The notes beneath the pieces are model-generated. The model ran no database searches. It had not been told where the DNA came from and worked only from the letters and a program-made list of their open reading frames with translations. Shown here in pieces: positions 54,862 to 62,930 of a stretch of 64,000 nucleotides of DNA (its first letter is position 1; every line of letters begins with the position of its first letter). The translations under genes and the position numbers were made by a program. The stretch comes from Kordiimonadaceae bacterium (GTDB lineage: Bacteria; Pseudomonadota; Alphaproteobacteria; Sphingomonadales; Kordiimonadaceae), in assembly GCA_017640725.1 (NCBI GenBank), contig JAEPQB010000001.1:310001-374000 (forward strand), written 5' to 3'.

Positions 54862-56211
54862 ATGACCATACAAAAATTCGACACAATCATTATTGGCGGC
54901 GGCAATGGTGGATTTGGCGTTTCGTCAGTCCTTGCTGAGGCTGGACACAAAATCGCATTTATCGAAGAACGCGAGTTTGGCGGCGTTTGCCCCAACCGCG
55001 GATGTACGCCCAAAAAGATACTTGTTGCTGCGGCACAGGCGCTAGACCATATCGAGCGAGCGACTGATCATGGAATAACCGTCGGCAAAGCAACGCTCGA
55101 TTGGGCGGCGCTGATTGAGCGAAAAAACGGCATGATCGGCTTCATCCCCGGGGCCATGAAGGGTGTCGCTGAAAAGCGCGGCACTGTATTCGAAGGCCGG
55201 GCCGAATTCACAGGTACAAACACGGTTCGTGTTGGCGAGGCGGAGCTGGAGGCGGACAATATCATCATTGCGACCGGGTCCGTGCCGCGGCCATTGCCGA
55301 TCCCGGGGGCCGAGCATCTCATCACCAGTGATGAAGTCCTGTCTGATACCGTTCAGCCAGAGGAAGTTGTTTTCATCGGCGGCGGTGTTGTTGCGCTTGA
55401 ATTTGGCCACGTTTATGCCCGCGCGGGCAGCAAAGTGACGATCCTCGAGGTGATGCCACAACTGCTGCCGCGAATGGACAGCGACCTTGTTGGCAAGCTG
55501 GTGGAAGAGAGTGAACGTGTTGGCATAACCATCCATACCGGTGTTTCGGTGAACGAGATTGTTGATCTGGATGGCCGTGTTGAGGTGCAGTTCGAAAAAG
55601 GCGGCCAAGCCCAAAAAGTGACTGCAGACCGGGCCGTAAACGGTGCCGGGCGCGTGGCCAACACGGAAGGGTTGAACCTTGAAGCAGCCGGCATCAATGT
55701 TGACCGTGGGCGCATCAACGTCACCGAAAGCCTTCAGTCGACTGAAAACAAGGCCATTTGGGTTGTCGGCGACGCACTCGTCGGGGCGCCACAACTGTCA
55801 CCTGTGGCAACTTATGAAGGGCAAATTGTAGGTCGGAACATTCGCGACGGCGGCTCGGAATCGCCAAACTATGACGCATTGCCGAGCGGCGTTTATGCCG
55901 TGCCAGCGCTCGCAACCGTTGGTTTGACCGAAGCTGAGGCGGCTGAAAAATTCAGCAACCTGAAAGTCACAACCAATGACATGACAGGCTGGTTTTCAGG
56001 CAAGAGCTACAACGAAAATGTTGCGTGGGCGAAAGTGCTTATCGATGAAGACGGTGACCGCGTCGTTGGTGCGCACCTGATTGGGCATAATGCAGACGAT
56101 TTGATCCATGTATTTTCACTCGCTATGCAGCACGGCATTCCGGCCAGTGCGCTGCAAAGCTCAGCTTACGCCTACCCCAGCTTTTCCTCTGACGTGAAGA
56201 ACCTACTGTGA
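54862..56211 (+). CDS. FAD/NAD(P) disulfide reductase family protein without C-terminal His
   Basis: A 449-residue flavoprotein of the glutathione reductase/lipoamide dehydrogenase/mercuric reductase family. It has the FAD motif GGGNGGFG, the redox-active disulfide FGGVCPNRGCTPKK (C43, C48), ATGSVPR, the second nucleotide motif IGGGVVALEFG and the FAD-ribityl site WVVGDAL. The C-terminal dimerisation region ends SSAYAYPSFSSDVKNLL, where glutathione and lipoamide reductases have HxHPTxxE: the catalytic His is replaced by Tyr and the Glu is missing. Mercuric reductases also carry Tyr there, but no metal-binding domain or C-terminal Cys pair is present. Substrate unknown. Confidence 0.85.
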   Translation: MTIQKFDTIIIGGGNGGFGVSSVLAEAGHKIAFIEEREFGGVCPNRGCTPKKILVAAAQALDHIERATDHGITVGKATLDWAALIERKNGMIGFIPGAMKGVAEKRGTVFEGRAEFTGTNTVRVGEAELEADNIIIATGSVPRPLPIPGAEHLITSDEVLSDTVQPEEVVFIGGGVVALEFGHVYARAGSKVTILEVMPQLLPRMDSDLVGKLVEESERVGITIHTGVSVNEIVDLDGRVEVQFEKGGQAQKVTADRAVNGAGRVANTEGLNLEAAGINVDRGRINVTESLQSTENKAIWVVGDALVGAPQLSPVATYEGQIVGRNIRDGGSESPNYDALPSGVYAVPALATVGLTEAEAAEKFSNLKVTTNDMTGWFSGKSYNENVAWAKVLIDEDGDRVVGAHLIGHNADDLIHVFSLAMQHGIPASALQSSAYAYPSFSSDVKNLL

Positions 56212-56218
56212 GCAGCGG

Positions 56219-58327
56219 CTAGGTAACCCCATGGCCACGGTCCTGCTGGACCGTGCGCCAGGTCTCATTTTTCATGATATCGTCTAAAATCTGCACAGCC
56301 TGCCACACTTCAGAGTAACTGAGAGTTAGCGGGGTAAAGCCAAAGCGCAAAATGTCTGGGGCGCGGAAGTCACCGATCACGCCGCGCTCAATTAGTGCAC
56401 GCATGATGGCAAGTCCGTCTGGGTGCCTGAATGAGACCTGACTGCCACGCTTGTCTGCACGGCGCGGCGAGGCAAGCTTAAACCCGTAAGCTGGATCAAG
56501 CGCTTCCACCATTTCGATGAATAAGTCGCCCATGCTCATGCTTTTGGCGCGCAGGCTGGGCATATGCACACCTTCCCAGATATCAAGCGATGCCTCGAGC
56601 GCTGCCAAACTGACGATGGGCGGTGTGCCTGCAAGAAACTGTCTAATGTTGTCTGCCGGCTCATAATCGGTTGAAAAAGCAAACGGGTCCTTGTGGCCAA
56701 ACCATCCACTGATGGGGTTCTGGGCAGCCGCATGATGGCGCTCAGCAACGTACAAAAAGGCGGGAGCACCCGGGCCAGCATTCAAATATTTGTAGGTGCA
56801 GCCCACCGCCATATCCGTGCCTATTCCGTCCAGGTCCACTTGCACAGCCCCGGCGCTATGGGCTAAATCCCAAATCATGAGAGCGCCAGCGGCTTGCACC
56901 TGCTCGGTAACCGCTGCCATATTGTGGTTCGCGCCTGTTTTGAAGTCCACGCCCGTGAGCACAACCGCGGCGACGGTGTCGTCTAAAAGCTCATCAAGTG
57001 TTCCGTCGCGCCCAACAAGTTTAAGGTCAACACCGGGCCAAAAGCGCTCTATGCCCTGCAACACATAAATGTCAGACGGGAAATTATTTTCTTCCGTGAT
57101 AAGCGTGCGGCGACCCGGACGCATTTCCAGCGCCGAGCAAACCAATTTAAAGAGATTGACCGAAATGCTGTCTGTCACGGCTGTTTGCCCCGGGGCGGCA
57201 CCAACCAGTCGTCCGATCTTGTCACCCAGCGCCAGTGGTGTGCCGTACCAATCAGCATCACCCCAACTGCGGATCAGGCCGTCACCCCACTCTTTCTCGA
57301 CGACCTGGGCAACGCGTGCAGGGGCCGCCTTCGGGAGTGCGCCAAGGGAATTGCCGTCAAGATAAATGACGTCGTCAGGCATTTGGAACATGGCACGTTC
57401 ACGCGCAAACATGTCCGCTTCGACATAGCCGTGCATCGCGCATTGATCGGTCACGCACTTGCGTCCCACTGCACATTCAATAGCCCGCAGCAAAAGGCTC
57501 GAACCCGGCGCCATCAGGCCAAAAAGAATGTCGAAATGGTTTTTTTCACCCATGACTTGCAGTGTCATGTCCGGGCAATGGGGCTGCCAGGCGTCAAACA
57601 TCAACTGGGACTGGCGCTTAAACTCCTCAGGTTCAATATCCCCGACACAGATATGAACCGGGCAACGAGCCTTGGGAGCAAGCAGATTCGGGCTGAGCGC
57701 CTTTGCCTCGGTTTCACTCATTTTTGCGTCATTATTGACGTAGCTTTTCTGGACCGGGTCCAGGTCATAAACACCGCTAATCAGCAAAGCGCCTGCCAAC
57801 TGCGGCGCGTTCTCATCTGCTATCACCATGGCCGCCAAATGCGCGCCGGCAGAATGCCCAACCAAGGCAATACCGTCCGGGTCTATACCCAGGTCTTGCG
57901 CATTTTCAGCAAGCCACCGGATGGCGGTTCTGACGTCTTCGACTATGCCTGTGATTGTTGCTTCAGGCGCCAATCGATACGTAAGCGCGGCATAATGCAC
58001 ATCAGCTTCGTTCACATACGGTGCCGGGAACCTGAACAATGTACCGTCAAGCGCGGACCAAAACCCACCATGGATGAATACCACCAGTGGCTTGCGTGGT
58101 TGAGCCCCCAATCCATTTGACTGAGCAGGGAAAAAATCGAGGACCTGTCGCTTATGCGGTCCATACTTCAGGCCAAATTGCGCGTTCTTGAACGCGCCAG
58201 GTGATGGCGGCTGGCTACAAGCTGCATACTCTTCCAGATAGTCATCCAAGCTTTCAACCATTCGGCTGGGCGAATATTCGGCATCGAGAGTTTCCTGGTC
58301 TGTGGGGTAAGGCGCTTTTTCTTTCAT
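56219..58327 (-). CDS. kynurenine formamidase-kynureninase fusion
   Basis: A single 702-residue frame joins two enzymes of tryptophan degradation. Residues 1 to about 285 form an alpha/beta-hydrolase of the arylformamidase type: oxyanion VFIHGGFWSALD, nucleophile S159 in VGHSAGAHLA, Asp in VGDIEPEEF and His in EKNHFDILFG. Residues from about 292 on form a full kynureninase (PLP-dependent): VIYLDGNSLGALP, VTDSISVNLFKL, DLAHSAGAVQVDL and the PLP lysine K513 in GCTYKYLNAGPGAPAF. The product would turn N-formylkynurenine into anthranilate and alanine in one polypeptide. At the junction the minus strand reads GTGACC (57454), an overlapping start/stop pattern that could be the remnant of two coupled genes or of a one-base sequencing error. 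No tryptophan dioxygenase is nearby. Confidence 0.9.
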   Translation of the reverse strand: MKEKAPYPTDQETLDAEYSPSRMVESLDDYLEEYAACSQPPSPGAFKNAQFGLKYGPHKRQVLDFFPAQSNGLGAQPRKPLVVFIHGGFWSALDGTLFRFPAPYVNEADVHYAALTYRLAPEATITGIVEDVRTAIRWLAENAQDLGIDPDGIALVGHSAGAHLAAMVIADENAPQLAGALLISGVYDLDPVQKSYVNNDAKMSETEAKALSPNLLAPKARCPVHICVGDIEPEEFKRQSQLMFDAWQPHCPDMTLQVMGEKNHFDILFGLMAPGSSLLLRAIECAVGRKCVTDQCAMHGYVEADMFARERAMFQMPDDVIYLDGNSLGALPKAAPARVAQVVEKEWGDGLIRSWGDADWYGTPLALGDKIGRLVGAAPGQTAVTDSISVNLFKLVCSALEMRPGRRTLITEENNFPSDIYVLQGIERFWPGVDLKLVGRDGTLDELLDDTVAAVVLTGVDFKTGANHNMAAVTEQVQAAGALMIWDLAHSAGAVQVDLDGIGTDMAVGCTYKYLNAGPGAPAFLYVAERHHAAAQNPISGWFGHKDPFAFSTDYEPADNIRQFLAGTPPIVSLAALEASLDIWEGVHMPSLRAKSMSMGDLFIEMVEALDPAYGFKLASPRRADKRGSQVSFRHPDGLAIMRALIERGVIGDFRAPDILRFGFTPLTLSYSEVWQAVQILDDIMKNETWRTVQQDRGHGVT

Positions 58328-58485
58328 GGCGGCAGCCAGCCATAAAATGGCTGGAAAATCAACTCACTCTCGGCTGCCACATTTTGACCGCAACATTTCC
58401 GCGGCTTCGGCAAGGTTCCGGCATGAGCCCGCCACGCTTGGGTTCTAAGACAAGTGCAACTGAAACTCCTGCCTAAGGACTCCCC

Positions 58486-60588
58486 ATGCCTATCCTTCGA
58501 TCCCTCCTTTTTGTTTTTATCTTTTCTGTTTCTAGCCACGCCAGCCCCACATACGACGTGAACACCGTTGAACCCGGCGGCCTGTATTTTGCAACTGAAA
58601 AACCTGGGCGCGTTGTCCGCGCCCCAACACTCAAAGCCGATGTGGATATGGCCGTTTCTGGCCCCATCGTGCGCACGCGCGTTACCCAATATTTTGAGAA
58701 CACGGGCGACGCCTGGGTTGAGGGTATTTACACCTATCCATTACCAAAAGGCTCCGCGATTGACGTGCTAAAGATGCAGGTGGGTGACCGGGTTATTGAA
58801 GGTGAAATCAAAGAAAAACAGGAAGCCAAACGCACTTTCGAAAAAGCCCGCGATGAGGGTAAGAGGGCCAGTTTGGTGGTTCAACGTCGCCCCAACATTT
58901 TTTCTACCCGAATAGCCAATATCGGCCCGGGTGAAACGATCAAAGTGATGATTGAGTATCAAGACCTGATCGAGCCACGTGACAATGTCTTTGAACTGAG
59001 GTTCCCGATGGTGGTTCGCCCCCGATACAACCCCGGCATACCCTTAGATGACATTCAAGCCCGTGCTGGATGGGGTTTTGACACGGATCAGGTTCCAGAC
59101 GGCAGCACCCTTAACCCCGCATGGGTTGATGGCGCCAAATATGGGCACAATCCAGTATCCCTTTCTGTCGCTTTGGCGCCCGGTTTTGAACTCGATCAAA
59201 TAGACAGCCCAAGTCACGCCGTTTCGGTTGTGGAACTGGATGGCGGCGCGCAAATTAGCCTGTCAGAAGGCGCTGTGCTCGCAGATCAGGATTTTATTCT
59301 CCGCTGGACGCCGAAATCCAACTCAGCCCCGCAAATCGGTGTTTTTGAAGAGAACACAAGCGCAGGCAACCACCACCTTATCATGTTGATGCCGCCAACT
59401 GATCCCAGTGGCCAAAAAGATGTACCCGCCCGTGAGCTGATAATTGTGCTGGATAAATCAGGTTCGATGGGTGGACAGGCCATTCGGCAGGCGAAAGCGG
59501 CTGTAAGGCGCGCGGTCCTGCGACTGACGGCAAAGGACAGCTTCAACCTGATTGCCTTTGACAGCTTTGCGCAGGCGCTCTTCTCCAGCAGCCAGCCTGT
59601 GACCGACCGTACAATCGACGAAGCCCTGGACTTCATCGGCAACGTGCAAGCCGATGGCGGCACAGAAATGAGTGATGCGCTAACGCTTGCCCTTCCTCAG
59701 CAGGATAGCGTTAGCACGAAAATCCGACAGGTGATTTTCGTTACCGATGGTGCCGTTGGGAATGAAGCTGCGTTGATGGCTCAGATCAAGCAAAACTTGG
59801 GAAATGCCCGTTTGTTTACTGTCGGCATTGGTAGCGCCCCCAATAGTTATTTTATGAGTGAGGCTGCACATTTTGGCCGCGGCACCTACGTGAATATCGC
59901 CATGCAGGATGATGTCATGACCGCGATGGCCGACTTGTTTGCCAAGATTGAAAAACCACAAATCACCGGTATCGCCGTCTCAGGAATTCCAAACAATATT
60001 GACCTGGCGCCAGTGAGCCTGCCTGACCTGTACGCAGGCGAGCCGATCATTGTTGCCTTGAAGGGTGATTTGGGCTCTAGCCAAATGGTGGTGACGGGCA
60101 GCAAGGATGGCCAGCCCTGGTCAATGGAAGTGCCTGCTGCCCAAGGTGGTGCTTCGGCCGGCGTTGCCAACTTATGGGCGCGGCGCAAGATTCAATCCGT
60201 GAACCGCGATTTTGTTGGTCAGTTTGGTCAAGATGCTATGGACGCCAAACGCGCCCAGATAACCACACTTGCGCTCGACTATCATCTCGTCAGTGATTTC
60301 ACGAGCCTCGTTGCCGTAGAACAAGAGCCCGCACGTCCGATAAACGACCCGCTCTTCAAACGTGAAGTTCGCCAAAACCTGCCAGCCGGCATGGATTGGG
60401 CCCAGCGCAAACGCATGACGATAACAAGCGGCCTTTTGGCGAAACCAGCATTCTCAGCGGAACTGCAGGCCGTGAGCCCCAGGGGCACAGCCTCACCGAT
60501 GAAGCTCTATCTACTGCTGGGCACAATACTCATGCTTGCTTCCATCCTGGTGATCACGGCAACCAATCGCCGCAGGGTGACAGCGTGA
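58486..60588 (+). CDS. VIT/VWA-domain protein, class GN sortase target
   Basis: A 700-residue exported protein: signal peptide (LLFVFIFSVSSHA), VIT domain (residues about 40-170; EGIYTYPLPKGSAIDVLKMQVGDRVIEGEIKEKQEAKRTFEKARDEGKRASLV), a von Willebrand A domain with MIDAS motif LDKSGSMGG and VTDGAVGNE, and a C-terminal cell-surface sorting signal made of a short motif, a hydrophobic helix (LYLLLGTILMLASILVITA) and the basic tail NRRR. It corresponds to the marine proteobacterial sortase target family. The sorting motif reads SPRGTASP instead of an LPxTx-like motif. The stop overlaps the sortase start by four bases. Confidence 0.9.
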   Translation: MPILRSLLFVFIFSVSSHASPTYDVNTVEPGGLYFATEKPGRVVRAPTLKADVDMAVSGPIVRTRVTQYFENTGDAWVEGIYTYPLPKGSAIDVLKMQVGDRVIEGEIKEKQEAKRTFEKARDEGKRASLVVQRRPNIFSTRIANIGPGETIKVMIEYQDLIEPRDNVFELRFPMVVRPRYNPGIPLDDIQARAGWGFDTDQVPDGSTLNPAWVDGAKYGHNPVSLSVALAPGFELDQIDSPSHAVSVVELDGGAQISLSEGAVLADQDFILRWTPKSNSAPQIGVFEENTSAGNHHLIMLMPPTDPSGQKDVPARELIIVLDKSGSMGGQAIRQAKAAVRRAVLRLTAKDSFNLIAFDSFAQALFSSSQPVTDRTIDEALDFIGNVQADGGTEMSDALTLALPQQDSVSTKIRQVIFVTDGAVGNEAALMAQIKQNLGNARLFTVGIGSAPNSYFMSEAAHFGRGTYVNIAMQDDVMTAMADLFAKIEKPQITGIAVSGIPNNIDLAPVSLPDLYAGEPIIVALKGDLGSSQMVVTGSKDGQPWSMEVPAAQGGASAGVANLWARRKIQSVNRDFVGQFGQDAMDAKRAQITTLALDYHLVSDFTSLVAVEQEPARPINDPLFKREVRQNLPAGMDWAQRKRMTITSGLLAKPAFSAELQAVSPRGTASPMKLYLLLGTILMLASILVITATNRRRVTA

Positions 60589-61142
60589 ACAGGCTTCGTG
60601 CAACAGCCATTGCAACCGCGCTTTCGGGCGCGGTATTGCTCGCCAAAGGGTTATGGATTCCGCTTAAGGCTGAACTTGCTTACGGTTTGATGGACCGCGC
60701 CTTTGTCACTGCGCAAAGCCAGCAATCGCCTTCAAAACCCTGGTCTTGGGCTGACTTTGGTGTGATTGGTAAATTGTTTTTGCTCGGTGAAGAGATACAC
60801 GTTCTGGACCGCGCAACAAACCAGGCGATGGCCTTTGGTGCTGGGCGACATGAGGAATATGAGAGTGACGGTCCTCTTGTGCTTTCAGGGCACCGGGACA
60901 CCCATTTTTCCATCTTGGAGCACGTCAAAACAGGTGACAGAATTAACTTTCAGTCGGTTGAAACAGACAGAAGCTATGAAGTTACGGACACCCGCATTTT
61001 TGACGTTCGAGAGGGGGCCTTGTTGCCCCCTGCCCCCGGTCAAATCATGCTGATAACCTGCTGGCCATTCGATGGTGTCGACCCAGCCACGACCAAACGC
61101 TATCTGGTCCTGGCTGAGCAGAGTGCAGCGACCGGTCGGTGA
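60585..61142 (+). CDS. class GN sortase
   Basis: A 185-residue transpeptidase of the sortase type found in marine Proteobacteria. The N-terminus is a membrane anchor (ATAIATALSGAVLLAKGLWIPLKAELA). The catalytic set is complete: H103 in LSGHRDTHFS, C159 in LITCWPFDGV and R172 in TTKRYLVLAE. It starts with GTG at 60585 in a GTGA overlap with the preceding target gene, so the two are translationally coupled; the track start at 60396 lies inside the target gene and adds a non-sortase segment. Its only evident substrate in the window is that neighbour. Confidence 0.92.
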   Translation: MNRLRATAIATALSGAVLLAKGLWIPLKAELAYGLMDRAFVTAQSQQSPSKPWSWADFGVIGKLFLLGEEIHVLDRATNQAMAFGAGRHEEYESDGPLVLSGHRDTHFSILEHVKTGDRINFQSVETDRSYEVTDTRIFDVREGALLPPAPGQIMLITCWPFDGVDPATTKRYLVLAEQSAATGR

Positions 61143-61145
61143 AGC

Positions 61146-62930
61146 TTAAGCAACCTGCCAGTCGGCGGGCACCTTAACAGGCATCGACAATAGCATCTGA
61201 CCATATGCCTTGCCCTGGCTGTCCATTCGGATTGAAGCGGTTGCACCGCCACCAAGCGCTTCGGTGAGCAAGAAGTTATATGCGCCAAATCCCGGCATGG
61301 CATATCGCGATACGGTACCGTCAATGAGATGAGAAAAATACTCAGCAACTGCTTCAGAGGTTACTTGCCCTTCCAGGATCGGCAGGAACTTCTCATCGCG
61401 CACCATCAGGCCGACATTGGCTTTGTTGCCTTTGTCCCCGCTGCGCGCATAACAAAGCGCCTCCAATGGCACCTCCACCCAGTCAGATTGCACCTCTGCG
61501 GGGGCAACTGGCATGGCGGGTCCATTGGCCAGATTTGACGTGTCTGCCACATCATAGGGCTCCTCAGAGATGACAGAGTCGCCGACCTGAACCTTGACAG
61601 ATATTTCGGCTTTCTTGATCAGCCCTGAATGGATACGCATCAGTGGCTGAGGCTTGACCCGACCGCCGCCAAGGCCGCTCATGCCGGGTGTGCCCGATGT
61701 GCCAAGATAGGCAAGCTCAGCCGACGCAAAGGCAAGTGCTTTGGGGTCATTATGATGCAAGCCAAATTTGCACATAACCTCGCGCGTATCGTTCGCCTGA
61801 CCATGAGGCCCGTAAACGGCTTCAGCCCCAACCACTTCGATGGATACATCCCGGAAATCGGGTATGCCTCGCTCGTTAAAGGCTTTGCGCACACGCCTGA
61901 TCCAAGCCTCCGCCCCGGTGCGCGCTTTGTCAGCACTCCTCGGCCCGGCAAGGAAATAGCAACCCATCAGGCGGTACCCGTCCACATAAGTGGCACACAC
62001 TTTATAATCAGGCCCCGGCGCACGCCCTTTTGCACCCGATACGCGAACCCGGTCTTTGCCAACGTCTTCAAGCATGACACCTGTAAAGTCGCAAGCGACG
62101 TCGGGGAGCAGGTAATTGGCTGGGTCGCCGATTTCATAGAGGATTTGTTCACCAACAGAGCCTCGGTTGATTAGCCCGCCTGTTTCCGGGGGAATTCCAA
62201 CGGTGAAATCTCCGCTGGCCTCAATCTCTGCAACCGGGTAGCTGATATCCGCATAGTCTGGTACCAAGTGCCAGTCAGTGAAGTTGCCACCAGCGCACTG
62301 GGCTCCGCACTCCAGCACATGTCCGGCGAGCGACCCTTGTGCCAACTTGTCATACTCTTTCATTGACCAGCCAAATTCATGGATGAGCGGCCCAAGCACC
62401 AATGCACTATCGACCACTCGACCGGTAACCACAACGTTGGCGCCCGCGGCAAGCGCATCAGCAATCGGCTGGGCGCCCAAGTATGCATTTGCACTCGCAA
62501 GCTTTTCAGGCAGCAGCTTGCCTGTGTCCATGTCTGGCATCGCATCGCCAACAAACTCGCCGGCGCGCCCGGATATATCGTCGCCGTAAACACCAGCAAT
62601 CGTGAGGTTGAGGCCTTGCGCTTCGCAAAGTGCTTCAAGCGCGGCGATACAGCCTGGCACGTTCACGCCGCCCGCGTTGGCAACTATCTTGATGCCTTTT
62701 TTCGCACAGTCAGCCAGCACATCTTTCATGGCAACAGTGACGAAGTCGACAGCGTAGCCATACTGTGGGTCTCGCATGTGTGCGCGCGCCAATATGGCCA
62801 TGGTGACCTCAGCGAGATAATCGAACACCAGATAGTCTACTTCGCCCTTGTCAACCAGCTGACGTGCAGCAAGCTGGCTATCACCATAGAAGGCGGACGC
62901 GCCACCAATCCGAACCACTTTATCGGTCAT
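61146..62930 (-). CDS. AtuA-family acyclic terpene utilisation protein (DUF1446)
   Basis: A 594-residue protein of the DUF1446/AtuA family: VRIGGASAFYGDSQLAARQLVDKGEVDYLVFDYLAEVTMAIL, KIVANAGGVNVPGC, GVYGDDISG, VVTGRVVDSALVLGPLIHEFGW and AQCAGGNFTDWH, plus a C-terminal domain beginning VPLEALCYARSGDKGNKANVGLMVRD. AtuA is needed for growth on citronellol and geraniol in Pseudomonas, with an unclear biochemical role. Here it overlaps the biotin carboxylase gene in a TAATG, so the locus is probably a leucine/isovalerate or acyclic terpene catabolic operon. Confidence 0.88.
   Translation of the reverse strand: MTDKVVRIGGASAFYGDSQLAARQLVDKGEVDYLVFDYLAEVTMAILARAHMRDPQYGYAVDFVTVAMKDVLADCAKKGIKIVANAGGVNVPGCIAALEALCEAQGLNLTIAGVYGDDISGRAGEFVGDAMPDMDTGKLLPEKLASANAYLGAQPIADALAAGANVVVTGRVVDSALVLGPLIHEFGWSMKEYDKLAQGSLAGHVLECGAQCAGGNFTDWHLVPDYADISYPVAEIEASGDFTVGIPPETGGLINRGSVGEQILYEIGDPANYLLPDVACDFTGVMLEDVGKDRVRVSGAKGRAPGPDYKVCATYVDGYRLMGCYFLAGPRSADKARTGAEAWIRRVRKAFNERGIPDFRDVSIEVVGAEAVYGPHGQANDTREVMCKFGLHHNDPKALAFASAELAYLGTSGTPGMSGLGGGRVKPQPLMRIHSGLIKKAEISVKVQVGDSVISEEPYDVADTSNLANGPAMPVAPAEVQSDWVEVPLEALCYARSGDKGNKANVGLMVRDEKFLPILEGQVTSEAVAEYFSHLIDGTVSRYAMPGFGAYNFLLTEALGGGATASIRMDSQGKAYGQMLLSMPVKVPADWQVA

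Noticed and set aside
57185-58120. 311-aa plus-strand ORF
   Set aside because: Lies wholly antisense to the formamidase-kynureninase gene and has no ribosome site or known motif.
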